Shown: piece by piece, positions 1 to 9,017 of the stretch
How the letters are laid out: every line of letters starts with the position of its first letter
How positions within the stretch are numbered: the first letter of the stretch is position 1
NCBI GenBank assembly: GCA_041740495.1
Contig: JBGSLW010000260.1
Coordinates: forward strand, 1 to 64,000
Reading direction: 5' to 3'
DNA: 64,000 nucleotides
Origin: JANMEB01 sp041740495
GTDB taxonomy: Bacteria; Planctomycetota; Planctomycetia; Pirellulales; Pirellulaceae
Translations under genes and position numbers: made by a program
The notes under the pieces: model-generated
Told to the model about the DNA's origin: nothing
The model's input: only the letters and a program-made list of their open reading frames with translations
Databases searched by the model: none

Positions 1-97
1 TGCGGTTTCTTGGAACCCGGCGCCCGGAAACCGCAGGCTAGCGCCAGGCGGCTGAACTCAATGGGACGCGGAACTGTGTTTTTCGACAAAGACTAGT
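1..97. repeat. Truncated copy of long palindromic repeat (family P1)
   Basis: This is the right-hand part of a hairpin element that appears complete at 20563-20695. The right stem arm (27-54) and the tail ending in GACAAAG match that copy closely. The left end is cut by the window edge, so only about 13 bases of the left arm remain. No gene is visible in 98-235, which holds only a C/T-rich stretch. Confidence 0.8.
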
Positions 98-235
98 CCG
101 CACTTGCCCACGCTCATTTGGGCCCCCTCACCCTGTCCCTCTCCCCCAAGTCGCAATGGAAGAATGTCTGACAGGCTCACTTGGTAGCACTGGGACATGG
201 GGGAGAGGGGAAGCAGGAAAGCGGAAGCGGCTGAG

Positions 236-371
236 TAGCAGGAAGCGCAACGATCCGCACGACAAGCGTGCGGCATTTTCCTCTCCCAACCTGTAGACGA
301 TGCTTAGCAGGAAGCGCAACGATCCGCACGGAAGGCGTGCGGCATTTTCCTCAATCAACCTGGAGGCGATG
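236..371. repeat. Two tandem 67-bp units, each with a small hairpin
   Basis: Units at 236-302 and 305-371 are nearly identical. Each carries a stem of CCGCACG pairing with CGTGCGG across a 5-base loop (255-273 in the first unit). The array lies just beyond the stop codon of the ATPase gene at 381, so it could act as a transcript end or 3' stabiliser. No T-run follows on the minus strand, so it is not a standard intrinsic terminator. Confidence 0.8.
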
Positions 372-380
372 ACGAACCGT

Positions 381-3300
381 TTACGCAGTCCGTTGGGGGA
401 GTCGGCGAGTCCAAACTTCGTCCTCGCCACGAAGATCCAGAGTCGTCCCGTCCGAGTCCGCGACGTAGACCAGTTGATCGCGCAGCTTGATCCGACGCTC
501 TTCATCGGACTCGATCGCCGCCAGCTCGTATTGTAATTCCGGATCGAGCTCATCGACGCCCAGTTCCAGCGATGGTCGCACGGGGCTCCAATCGTGATCG
601 ACCGGCTGCGGCGTTTCCGGTTCGGCGGCCACCACCCACTCCGCCGGGCCGGCGGACGGGCGATGGTACCGATACGGAGTCGCCTGGGACTGCACCACGT
701 CTTTGTGATGCGGCAGCACGCGGACATCGGCCTGCAAGTCGTCGAACATATCGCGGATATGGTCGTGGCAAGTGAACATCAGGACCTGATAGCCGTTGGC
801 TGCAAAATCGCGGAGGACTTGGGCGGCGGCGCGAGCTCGTTCGCTATCGAAATTGACCAGCACGTCGTCCAGGACCATCGGCAAGGTCGCCCCGCGGCGT
901 GCGTACGCGCCGACCAGGGCCAGGCGAAGGCTCAAATAGACCGCCTCGCGCGTGCCGCGGCTGAGCAACTCCACGCGAAACGTCTCGTTGCTCTTGTGGT
1001 CCACCAGCAATTCGGTCCCCACCATTCGAGTCCAGATGCGAGTGTATTGTCCGGAGGTCAGGCGTTCCAGGAAATACGAGGCTTCCCGCAAGGTCTCCGG
1101 CTGCCGTTTGGCTTCGTAGGTCGCCCGGAGCGTCTCCAGGATTTGACTGCTGATCGCCAGGACTTGCCAATCACGCTCGGTCCGCCCGAGTTGTTCGGAG
1201 ACGGCGTGCAGTTCCAACCGCGCTTCCTCCAGGCGACGGTCGTCCCCCAGCGAAGCGATTTCCTGGCTGATCTTGCCGCGCTGCTCCTGCAGCTGGGCCT
1301 GCTGTTTCTTCAGCTGTTCGGATTCCGCCAGCCGCTCGCCCCACCGCTTCTCCAGACCGCTGGGTCCAAACTGCTCCAGGAGCGAGTCGACATGTTGCAG
1401 GGTGACCACGGCCCCCAAGGCCGCCATGATCTGTTCCTGCAGTTGCCGCCGCTTTTCCTGCAGCTTCTTGAGCTGTTCGTGTTGAAGGGCGAATTGCCGG
1501 TATTGCTCTTCATCGTGGGCCCCGACGATCGCCAAGGCCCGCTGCTTCCGACCCAACAACGCGTCCAACTCCCGCTGGCTCTTGTTCTGCTGCCCCCGCC
1601 AGGAACGGTACTTGCCTAGCAGTTCTTTGCGGCGGGAGACGAGCCGCCGCTGTTCGTTGATCGCGTTCTTGAGTTGCTGCAGGCGTTGCGCCGGATCGGT
1701 GGACTGGTAATCGAGTCCCACCTCGTCCAGCAGTTGATCGATGCGGCTGGTGACCGTCTGCAGTTCGCGGTTCCGTTCGTTCAATTCGTGCTGGTATTGC
1801 TCCAGCCGCGTGTGGATTGCAGCGATGCGTTCGGAACGTTGCGAGACTTCCTTCAATTGGTTGGGCTCCAGGGTCTCCGGCAAGCTCAGGCCGCGGAGCG
1901 CCGACTTCCAGCGGGCCTCCGCCGCGTCGACGTCGTTTTGCTGTTTCTGCTGCAGGCGCCGCGCCTCTTCGACGTTCTGCCGAGCGACTTTGACGCGGTT
2001 TTCCAGCGGCACCAGGTCCTCGATCCGTTGCAGATGCAGCTCGGCATCCTTCAGCATCCCTTCCCAGTTGGCGCTGCCCGCCGGCAAACTCTTGTCCAGC
2101 TCCTCACGTTCGGATTGCGCCCGCCGCAACTGTTGGCGGATCATCTCGAACTGGCTGCGGAAGTCATCCAGCTCCGCGCGGGCAATTCCCTCCCAATGGT
2201 ACTTCAATCCAAACGAGAGCAAGCCGAACACGCCGCTCAAAACGATCAGCAGCGATCCGATTTGGGTGGTCGCCGCCAGCCCAAGCCAGATCCCGAATCC
2301 CAAAAAGACGATGCCAATGACGAACACAATCCCGATGATCGTCAGCTTGTTGACCGGCAAAACCTGATCGGCGACGACGTCGTCGATTTCCAGTTCCAGG
2401 TCCTGTTTGGCCTGGTTCATCTTGTCGATCTTTGCCTCCAGTTCGATCCGGCGGCGAAGCCGGTTGACCAGTTGTCCGTGGTCTTCGATCGTCAGCTCGC
2501 CATCTTGTCGCACGGAGGATTTGGCGGTTAGCCGCTCCTGATGCTCCTCCAGCTCGTACACGGCCCGCTGCGATTCGTCGGCAGCTCGCGCCAGTTGATC
2601 CCGTTGCTCCGCCAATTCCTTGGCGGCGCCCCGCAGCTGTGCCAACGTCGCTTCGTTCAGATCGCGTAGCTGTTTCTTGTGCAATTTCAGATGCGTCCCC
2701 AGACCATCGAACTCGCCGCCGAGATCGAGCTGGATCCCATTGATTTCTCCCTTCAATCGATCGACTTGTTGTTGCAGAGCGTCGATCCAGGGGAGGTGTT
2801 CGTGCAACGCGTCGACCTTGGGAGCAGCGGCCCACAGCCCGCGGTCGATTTTCAGTTGATCGGCTTCGCCGCGGACAACTTGCCGCTGTCGCCGACAGTG
2901 CTCGATCCGCTCTTCGGCCTTGGCGATCCGTTGGTTCAAATCCTGGAGGCCGGCCAGCGAAAGGTCGCGCTCGTCCGGCAGGTTATTGAGTTCGGCGATC
3001 TGCTGATCCAGCACGCGGCGAGCCTGCCAGCGCTCGGCGACCTGCAAAGCGACTTCGATCCGGCGGTTTTCTCGCTCCAGCTCGCTCAATTTCTCGGCCA
3101 GTTGTGTCAGCTGCTGCTGGATTTCCTGCGAATCGGCGGCGAGCTTCGACCAGCGCCGCGTCCGCTGCCGCAATTCGTCGATTTCTCGTTCCAAGTCGCG
3201 CCGCCGCTGTAACAGCTGGCCGATCCGCGAGGACTTGGCCCCCCCCTCCAGCGACCACAACGCATTGCGATCCTGATGAACGTCGCGCATCACATCGATC

Positions 3301-3794
3301 AACGAGACTCGATCCAGACCGCTGGTCAATTTGTACAGATGCTCGGCCGCGTCCGTGCTGTTCAGCGTCCCCAGCTCTTGGATCTCGCGCAGCCCGATCG
3401 CAAAGACGTTGTTGAATATCGTTTCGTCGATTCCCGATGTCATCAGTCCCAGATGCCCGGCGCCATGGGTCGTCCCGTCCCGGCCGTGCGTGATCGCCAA
3501 CTCGCCGATCGCCCCCGCCGGTTCGGCAGGATCGACGTGCCGTTGCAGTTCATACGGACCTGCGGGGCAAGCGACGCTCATCGAACCCCCCGCCAAACCG
3601 CCGTACACCGGCGGAACATAGCGATCCAGTCGGTCGGGGGAGAATCCGAAAAGCATCGAGCGAATGAAGTGCATCAAGGTCGTCTTGCCCGCCTCGTTCT
3701 GACCATAAAACACGGTCAATTCGGGGGACAGCGACTCAACCGAGAGGCCTTTCCAAACGCCAAAGCCGTCGACTTGTAAATCCGTGATCTTCAT
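381..3794 (-). CDS. YhaN/SbcC-like AAA ATPase (SMC-type, DNA repair)
   Basis: A 1137-residue ATPase of the SbcC/Rad50/YhaN type. The N-terminus holds a Walker A motif GQNEAGKT (residues 31-38). Two long coiled-coil arms follow, separated near residues 478-528 by a strongly hydrophobic stretch that could be a pair of membrane helices, as in YhaN. The signature SRGTREAVYLSLRLAL (about 945-960) and Walker B LPMVLDDV (about 970-978) close the head. Roughly 90 acidic and proline-rich residues extend past the conserved head. The ATG overlaps the stop of the upstream phosphoesterase by 4 nt (ATGA), with GGGAG upstream, so the two are co-translated and presumably form a complex acting on DNA ends. 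The exact substrate is inference. Confidence 0.88.
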   Translation of the reverse strand: MKITDLQVDGFGVWKGLSVESLSPELTVFYGQNEAGKTTLMHFIRSMLFGFSPDRLDRYVPPVYGGLAGGSMSVACPAGPYELQRHVDPAEPAGAIGELAITHGRDGTTHGAGHLGLMTSGIDETIFNNVFAIGLREIQELGTLNSTDAAEHLYKLTSGLDRVSLIDVMRDVHQDRNALWSLEGGAKSSRIGQLLQRRRDLEREIDELRQRTRRWSKLAADSQEIQQQLTQLAEKLSELERENRRIEVALQVAERWQARRVLDQQIAELNNLPDERDLSLAGLQDLNQRIAKAEERIEHCRRQRQVVRGEADQLKIDRGLWAAAPKVDALHEHLPWIDALQQQVDRLKGEINGIQLDLGGEFDGLGTHLKLHKKQLRDLNEATLAQLRGAAKELAEQRDQLARAADESQRAVYELEEHQERLTAKSSVRQDGELTIEDHGQLVNRLRRRIELEAKIDKMNQAKQDLELEIDDVVADQVLPVNKLTIIGIVFVIGIVFLGFGIWLGLAATTQIGSLLIVLSGVFGLLSFGLKYHWEGIARAELDDFRSQFEMIRQQLRRAQSEREELDKSLPAGSANWEGMLKDAELHLQRIEDLVPLENRVKVARQNVEEARRLQQKQQNDVDAAEARWKSALRGLSLPETLEPNQLKEVSQRSERIAAIHTRLEQYQHELNERNRELQTVTSRIDQLLDEVGLDYQSTDPAQRLQQLKNAINEQRRLVSRRKELLGKYRSWRGQQNKSQRELDALLGRKQRALAIVGAHDEEQYRQFALQHEQLKKLQEKRRQLQEQIMAALGAVVTLQHVDSLLEQFGPSGLEKRWGERLAESEQLKKQQAQLQEQRGKISQEIASLGDDRRLEEARLELHAVSEQLGRTERDWQVLAISSQILETLRATYEAKRQPETLREASYFLERLTSGQYTRIWTRMVGTELLVDHKSNETFRVELLSRGTREAVYLSLRLALVGAYARRGATLPMVLDDVLVNFDSERARAAAQVLRDFAANGYQVLMFTCHDHIRDMFDDLQADVRVLPHHKDVVQSQATPYRYHRPSAGPAEWVVAAEPETPQPVDHDWSPVRPSLELGVDELDPELQYELAAIESDEERRIKLRDQLVYVADSDGTTLDLRGEDEVWTRRLPQRTA

Positions 3795-5026
3795 CTCACA
3801 TCTCCCTGGTCCTCATCCGACCATCCTCCCAGTCGTTCGACGCCGACGAAGGCGGCTTGTTGCAGCACTTCGTTTCGCCGCGTTCCCTCCACGCGAGCCA
3901 ACGAGGCGAGTCGCTCGTCCCCCAACGCGGTCGGCAAATACGCGTGCAAGTTGATCGGGATCTCGGCGTCAGCCTGGTACCGCCCGAGCGCCTGCAGATA
4001 GTCACCCAACATCGTGTCTTCTTCGTACCAACCGCGGGGGAGCGGTCGACTCCCCTCCAATTGTAAGTCAACGGACCACACCCCTTTTTCGGTCGCGCCG
4101 AATTCGGTCCGCAGCCAGCGCAGCATCCCGTCCCGCCACGCCGCGGTGCGCAGCCGCGGGGCAATCTCGCCGCTCGTCTCCAGCGACCAGGCGACCAGCC
4201 CGAGTTGCTCCGGAATGTCGGCCGAGATCTGCAGAGCTCGATCCGCCAGCAGGTTTCGAATCTCGTCGTCACTGGCGGACTCGGCCACACTCAACGTCTG
4301 CGGCAACCAGCGGACCACATCGGTCGCGGTCGACTCGACGCGAATCCGTCCCGCCGCGTCAACATGCACCAAGGCGCACGTGTGCCGCCCCGTCTCTTGG
4401 GGCGTCCGAGCCTGCGGCGTCCCTGGTTGGACGACGGTCGAGCCGCCGCGTTCCTGAATTCGACCGGCGTGCGAGCCCCCCAGTGCCCAATAGCGAACTG
4501 GCAATGTCTCCGGTAACTCGCCGGGCGGCTGATGCGCCAGGACGATGGGAAAAAGATCGTCCGTCGCCACGCGCAATTCGGTCAGCGCATCGCGGCCGGG
4601 GTAATACCCGGCGCCGAATATCGTCGCGACCGGCTTCCCTTGTTTGCTCACGACATGCCGCTCCATGTAGCTGGAACTCAGCAGCGTTACGTTGGCAGGC
4701 AACGCGGCGGCGGCCGGCCAGCGATCCAAGGGATCGACCGAGCCGCTCGCCCAAAACACCGGGATCTGTTTGTCCGCCAGTCGTTGAAACTGCGTCTGTA
4801 AGAAGGTGAAGGCGCGCGGACCTCCCAAGTCGATTTCGATCAAATCGCCCGCAATCAAGACGAAGTCGACGCGTTCCGCCAGCGCCAGCGCGAATACGTG
4901 CTCCGCGGCTCGGAAGGCGGCGTTGGCCAGCGTCCCCTTGAGATGCGCGGGAATCTCCGCCAGGCCTTCGATCACGCGGTCCAAATGCAGGTCCGCGGTG
5001 TGCAGAAATTTGAGAGCGGGGGCCAT
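3791..5026 (-). CDS. SbcD/YhaO-like metallophosphoesterase with degenerate active site
   Basis: A 411-residue calcineurin-type phosphoesterase of the Mre11/SbcD/YhaO group, the usual partner of the ATPase encoded next. The ATG at 5026 is chosen because GGAGG lies 8 nt upstream; a GTG at 5035 is the alternative. Motif I (HTADLHLD), motif II (AGDLIE) and the histidine of AHQPP are present. The family GNHD motif reads GSVD, and GHxH reads GGSH, so in Mre11 terms the asparagine ligand, the catalytic histidine and one further histidine ligand are missing. The protein may bind rather than cut DNA, or use other residues. Family assignment is firm; nuclease activity is doubtful. Confidence 0.85.
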   Translation of the reverse strand: MAPALKFLHTADLHLDRVIEGLAEIPAHLKGTLANAAFRAAEHVFALALAERVDFVLIAGDLIEIDLGGPRAFTFLQTQFQRLADKQIPVFWASGSVDPLDRWPAAAALPANVTLLSSSYMERHVVSKQGKPVATIFGAGYYPGRDALTELRVATDDLFPIVLAHQPPGELPETLPVRYWALGGSHAGRIQERGGSTVVQPGTPQARTPQETGRHTCALVHVDAAGRIRVESTATDVVRWLPQTLSVAESASDDEIRNLLADRALQISADIPEQLGLVAWSLETSGEIAPRLRTAAWRDGMLRWLRTEFGATEKGVWSVDLQLEGSRPLPRGWYEEDTMLGDYLQALGRYQADAEIPINLHAYLPTALGDERLASLARVEGTRRNEVLQQAAFVGVERLGGWSDEDQGDVR

Positions 5027-5224
5027 CGCCAGCACCTCCGTGCGCTATTCGAAGAGAAGGGTCATTTGAGCCGACGTGTTGGCATCGACGGCGGCGTCTG
5101 CGAATAGTTGGCGAGTCTAGTGAAGCCTGCTGATCTACGCAAGATCAATGCCCGCGTGCTGGCACCCCACGAGAATTCGCTAGAATGCTCTGTTCCCAAT
5201 CCGCATCAGCGTTCCCTCTCCCCT

Positions 5225-6664
5225 ATGCACGACATCCAGAATTTCATCGGAGGCGAATTCGTCGATGCGGCTGGTGGAGGGCGTTTGGAGAATTACGATC
5301 CGGCCACCGGCGAACGAATCGGGAGCCTCCCCGATTCCGCTGCGGAAGATATCCAGCGGGCGGTCGAAGCCGCGGAACGCGCGTTCCCGGCCTGGGGCAA
5401 TGCCGCACCGGATGCTCGAGCCGCCGCGTTGGAGCGGCTGGCCAACTGGCTGGAACAGCGGCTAGACGAATTCGCCCGCGCGGAATCGATCGACTCCGGC
5501 AAGACGTTGCGGCAAGCGCGCGAGCTGGAGATCCCTCGGGCGGTCACGAACTTGCGGTTCTTCGCTTCGCAGGCGAGAACGTTCGCCAGCGAGTCGCACG
5601 CGTTGCCGCAAGCGATCAACTACACGCTGCGCCAGCCCCTGGGGGTGGTCGGTTGCATTTCGCCTTGGAACTTGCCGCTCTATCTGTTCACCTGGAAAAT
5701 CGCGCCAGCCTTGGCGGCGGGGAACTGCGTAATCGGAAAACCGTCCGAGGTCACACCGCTCACCGCCAGCATGTTGTGCCGCGGGGCGATCGAAACGGGA
5801 TTTCCGCCCGGAGTCTTGAACGTGGTCCACGGCGTCGGTCCGCGGGCCGGGCAGGCCTTGGTCGACCATCCGCGAGTCCGGGCGATCAGCTTCACCGGGG
5901 GGACCCAAACCGGTACGGCACTCGCGGAACGGACCGCGCGGTCCTTGAAGAAGGTCTCGCTGGAGTTGGGCGGAAAGAACCCCAACCTGATTTTCGCCGA
6001 CTGCGACTACGAGAAGGCCTTGGAGACGTCGGTCCGCTCTTCGTTCGCCAACCAAGGGCAAATCTGCCTGTGCGGTTCGCGGATCTACGTGCAAGCCCCG
6101 CTCTACGAGCGTTTCTGCCAGGACCTGACCGAACGAGCTCGGCAGCTCCGCGTCGGTGATCCCCTGAAGTCTTCCAGCGATTTGGGCGCCGTGGTCTCGG
6201 CCGCCCACCACCAGAAGATTTTGAGTTGCCTGGAGGTCGCTCGGCGCGACGGAGCAAAGTTTCTCTGCGGCGGCGAAGCGCTGCAGCCTCCTGGGCGATG
6301 CCAGCGAGGCTACTTCGTCCAACCGACCGTGCTCACCGACCTGAACGAGACGTGCGCGACGAACCAGCAAGAGATCTTCGGCCCGGTGGTTACTGTACAA
6401 ATGTTCAGTACTGCGGACGAGGCGATTCGTTTGGCGAATTCGACGAACTACGGTTTATCCGCCAGCATCTGGACGGGGGACTTGGGGACCGCGCATCGCG
6501 TTGCCCGGGAACTGGCCGCGGGCGTCGTCTGGGTCAACTGCTGGCTGGTCCGCGATCTCCGCACTCCGTTCGGCGGCGTCAAACAATCCGGCTCCGGCCG
6601 CGAAGGAGGGCTGGAGGCAATGCGTTTCTTCACCGAAACGAAAAACGTCTGTATCGAATATTGA
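5225..6664 (+). CDS. NAD(P)-dependent aldehyde dehydrogenase
   Basis: A 479-residue aldehyde dehydrogenase, full length for the family. Visible motifs are the oxyanion-site Asn region SPWNLPL, the nucleotide-binding FTGGTQTG, the general base Glu in LELGGKNP (about residue 247) and the catalytic Cys in GQICLCGS (about residue 281). Overall it resembles the 2-hydroxymuconic semialdehyde/betaine aldehyde branch, but the substrate cannot be read from sequence. The ATG at 5225 is chosen because homology starts there (HDIQNFIGGEF); the open frame runs 39 codons further upstream without recognisable similarity. No strong ribosome binding site is visible. It stands alone between genes on the other strand. 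Confidence 0.9.
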   Translation: MHDIQNFIGGEFVDAAGGGRLENYDPATGERIGSLPDSAAEDIQRAVEAAERAFPAWGNAAPDARAAALERLANWLEQRLDEFARAESIDSGKTLRQARELEIPRAVTNLRFFASQARTFASESHALPQAINYTLRQPLGVVGCISPWNLPLYLFTWKIAPALAAGNCVIGKPSEVTPLTASMLCRGAIETGFPPGVLNVVHGVGPRAGQALVDHPRVRAISFTGGTQTGTALAERTARSLKKVSLELGGKNPNLIFADCDYEKALETSVRSSFANQGQICLCGSRIYVQAPLYERFCQDLTERARQLRVGDPLKSSSDLGAVVSAAHHQKILSCLEVARRDGAKFLCGGEALQPPGRCQRGYFVQPTVLTDLNETCATNQQEIFGPVVTVQMFSTADEAIRLANSTNYGLSASIWTGDLGTAHRVARELAAGVVWVNCWLVRDLRTPFGGVKQSGSGREGGLEAMRFFTETKNVCIEY

Positions 6665-6678
6665 GCGCAAGCCGGCTC

Positions 6679-7059
6679 TTAGTCGCTGTCTTTTTTCTTC
6701 TTCGACTTGGCTGGCGTGGAATCGGGTGGACTGGACTTGGCAGGTTTGGCAGGTTTCTCCCCGCCGGCCGGCGCCGACTTTCCCTCCCCTTTCGCGTCCC
6801 CTTTGGATTCTCCGTCGGATTTACTTGAGGACTCGCCCGCCTTAGCTTCCTTTTCCGCAGCCTTCCGATACGACTCGCTGCGGTAGTCGGTTTGATAGAA
6901 CCCCGAGCCCTTGAACACGACGGCGGCGCCGGTGCCGAAAAGGCGTTTGAACTTCTTCTTCTTGCACTTCGGGCATTTGTCCAGCGGCTCGGCGGTGATC
7001 GGTTGAAAGATCTCTTCCGTGTGTCCGCAGGCTTCGCATTCGTAGTCGTAGGTTGGCAT
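6679..7059 (-). CDS. FmdB-family zinc ribbon protein
   Basis: A 126-residue protein starting MPTYDYECEACGH, the hallmark of FmdB/CxxC zinc ribbon regulators. The ribbon is formed by CEAC and CPKC in the first 30 residues. After about residue 60 it becomes a low-complexity tail rich in Lys, Ser, Gly and Pro, ending in a lysine run. The start at 7059 is preferred over an in-frame upstream start (7095) because it matches the conserved N-terminus. It lies 7 nt behind the cystathionine synthase/lyase gene and is likely co-transcribed with it. The function of the family is poorly known; metal binding is inferred. Confidence 0.85.
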   Translation of the reverse strand: MPTYDYECEACGHTEEIFQPITAEPLDKCPKCKKKKFKRLFGTGAAVVFKGSGFYQTDYRSESYRKAAEKEAKAGESSSKSDGESKGDAKGEGKSAPAGGEKPAKPAKSSPPDSTPAKSKKKKDSD

Positions 7060-7066
7060 TGGGGCT

Positions 7067-8212
7067 TTATTGGCTGTCGCGGATGGCTTGTGCAAGGTCT
7101 TCGATCAAATCGTCGGCGTCTTCGATACCGACCGAGAGCCGCATCAACGAATCGCTCAACCCCCCTTTGATTCGCTCTTCACGCGGAATCGAAGCGTGGG
7201 TCATCGACGCGGGGTGATTGATCAGCGACTCGACCCCCCCCAAGCTTTCCGCCAGGGAAAATAGTTTGGTTTTCGAAGCAAAGCGGCGATTGCGTTCCAG
7301 GTCCCCTTTCAGTTCGACCGAGACCATCCCGCCGAAACCCGACATCTGCCGCCGCGCAACTTCATGATAGGGATTGTCCGGCAATCCTGGGAAGTAGACC
7401 TTGGCGACGTCCGGGTGCCCCGCGAGAAATTCGGCGATTTTCTGCGCATTTTCGCAATGCTGCCGCATGCGGACCGCCAGCGTCTTGGTGCCGCGGAGAA
7501 CGAGGAAACAATCGAGCGGCCCGGGGACTCCCCCGGCGGCGTTTTGCAGATACTTGAGCTGTTCGTACAACTGCGGGTCGTCGGTGGCCAAGGCCCCGCC
7601 CACCACATCGGAGTGTCCCCCCAAGTACTTGGTCGTCGAGTGCAAAACCAGATCGGCGCCTAGCTCGCACGGCCGCTGCAGGCACGGTGTGGCAAATGTG
7701 TTGTCCACGACGACGCGGACCTTGTGCTGATGCGCCAGTTCCGCGGCCGCCGCCAAATCGGTGATCGTCAGCAGCGGGTTGGTGGGGGACTCCAGCCAGA
7801 GCCACCGCGTCGTCGGTTCGATCGCGGCCCGGACTTCGTCCAGACGATGGGCGTTGACGAAGGTTGCTCGCACCCCCAACTGCTTCCAGACTTTGTCGAA
7901 CAGGCGAAACGTCCCGCCGTACACGTCGCGGGCGCAGACGACATGATCTCCCGACGAGAGCGTATGGAGCAGCGTGTTTTCCGCGGCGAGCCCACTGGCG
8001 AAACAGAGTCCAAAACGAACCCCCTCCAGCGCCGCCAGATTCGCTTCGAGCGCCGCCCGCGTCGGATTACCCGACCGAGAGTACTCATACCCCTTGTGCT
8101 GAGCCGGCGCTTCCTGGACGTAGGTCGACGTGAGGTAGACCGGCGTCATGATCGCCCCGGTACTGGGATCCGGGGATTGCCCGGCGTGGATCGCTTTGGT
8201 GGCAAACTTCAT
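7067..8212 (-). CDS. Trans-sulfuration enzyme (cystathionine gamma-synthase/lyase family)
   Basis: A 381-residue PLP enzyme of the Cys/Met metabolism family. The PLP lysine is K195 in HSTTKYLGGHSD. The Y-x-R pair that binds cofactor phosphate from a neighbouring subunit is seen in YEYSRSGNPT, and SGLAAENT and VVDNTFATP are typical. The N-terminus KFATKAIHAGQSPDPSTGAI matches cystathionine gamma-lyase and gamma-synthase, which cannot be separated by eye, so no gene symbol is given. It would make or split cystathionine in the cytoplasm during methionine/cysteine metabolism. The FmdB-like gene follows after 7 nt. Confidence 0.9.
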   Translation of the reverse strand: MKFATKAIHAGQSPDPSTGAIMTPVYLTSTYVQEAPAQHKGYEYSRSGNPTRAALEANLAALEGVRFGLCFASGLAAENTLLHTLSSGDHVVCARDVYGGTFRLFDKVWKQLGVRATFVNAHRLDEVRAAIEPTTRWLWLESPTNPLLTITDLAAAAELAHQHKVRVVVDNTFATPCLQRPCELGADLVLHSTTKYLGGHSDVVGGALATDDPQLYEQLKYLQNAAGGVPGPLDCFLVLRGTKTLAVRMRQHCENAQKIAEFLAGHPDVAKVYFPGLPDNPYHEVARRQMSGFGGMVSVELKGDLERNRRFASKTKLFSLAESLGGVESLINHPASMTHASIPREERIKGGLSDSLMRLSVGIEDADDLIEDLAQAIRDSQ

Positions 8213-8513
8213 GTTCGGCTACTCCCATGGTGGCACGACGATCCGCGTCGTGATCCCAAAAGGTTGGACTTGCAATGCGCCGCGACGCGGAGCGTCGCGC
8301 CACTCGAATTCCAACGAATTCCGTGAGGACCGCATCGAATCGCACTATTGTCCATTTTTTCCCCCGCGCCGACAGGCGGCACAGCCGACATATCGCGCAC
8401 AGATTGACAATCCGCGGCGGCGATCAAGCCGATCTCGCTCGTCGGGCGATAACCACCGATGATACCAGCAGTCTTGTAGCGCCGCGCGACGTCGGGGAGG
8501 GGAGTCTACCGCC
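8213..8513. other. Divergent intergenic region
   Basis: About 300 bases between two outward-facing genes, presumably with both promoters. A perfect short hairpin (CGCGACG, loop GGAG, CGTCGCG) lies near 8280-8300. A purine-rich GGGGAGGGGAG stretch precedes the start of the gene at 8514. I see no gene and no recognisable riboswitch. Confidence 0.5.
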
Positions 8514-8840
8514 ATGGGCAGCATTCGAGTTATGACCGTCGGCTTTCTATTGATCTTTTTGGGCGCCCAGTTGTACGCGATCAAGTCGTACCAACTCTCT
8601 CCCCAGGTCGCCAAGTTCGTCAAAGACCGGATGGGGGAATTGAACGAGTCGGCGGATGAGATCCGGGGTGCAAGCACCCCCAGTTACTTGCCGACGGTGT
8701 TCAACGGCAGCGGCCAAGCCCAAAGTCCCGCTGGACAGCTGGCGGCCCCCTCCTTCACACCCCCCAGTTGGATGCGGTGGGCCCTGTTATTCAGCGGAGT
8801 CGTGATCGTCCTGCACGGGGCGACCCTCTCCAAAAGCTGA
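8514..8840 (+). CDS. Small membrane protein, function unknown
   Basis: A 108-residue protein with a hydrophobic segment near the N-terminus (about residues 7-24) and a second at the C-terminus (about 86-104). The roughly 60 residues between them are polar and rich in Ser, Pro and Gln. With two helices both ends would lie on the same side of the inner membrane. A GGGGAGGGGAG ribosome binding region precedes the ATG, and a strong terminator follows, so it looks like a single-gene transcript. I do not recognise the family. Confidence 0.7.
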   Translation: MGSIRVMTVGFLLIFLGAQLYAIKSYQLSPQVAKFVKDRMGELNESADEIRGASTPSYLPTVFNGSGQAQSPAGQLAAPSFTPPSWMRWALLFSGVVIVLHGATLSKS

Positions 8841-8901
8841 CCGTTTGCCGCGCTTTGACTTGGGCGGAAAAATCGATAAGATAATCTACTGAAATCATCG
8901 C

Positions 8902-8937
8902 AATTCGACCCGCACCCATGGCGGGTCGAATTTTTTT
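8902..8937 (+). terminator. Rho-independent terminator
   Basis: A 12-bp perfect stem (8902-8913 with 8921-8932) closes a 7-base loop, and the second arm runs into a T-run (8931-8937). It ends the transcript of the small membrane protein gene and separates it from greA. A leader attenuator for greA is a less likely alternative. Confidence 0.9.
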
Positions 8938-9017
8938 GTTGGGGTGATTCCTGGACCATCGCCGCCGTGACCATCCCCGCCGTGCGACCAGTTTGGTTCT
9001 ATCTCCGGGAGTTGTAT

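Noticed and set aside
594..3779. Long open frames opposite the YhaN-like ATPase gene
   Set aside because: They mirror the codon pattern of a GC-rich gene and show no protein family features; no ribosome sites or signal sequences.
8213..8513. SAM or other riboswitch upstream of the cystathionine enzyme
   Set aside because: No conserved riboswitch core could be recognised; only one short hairpin.
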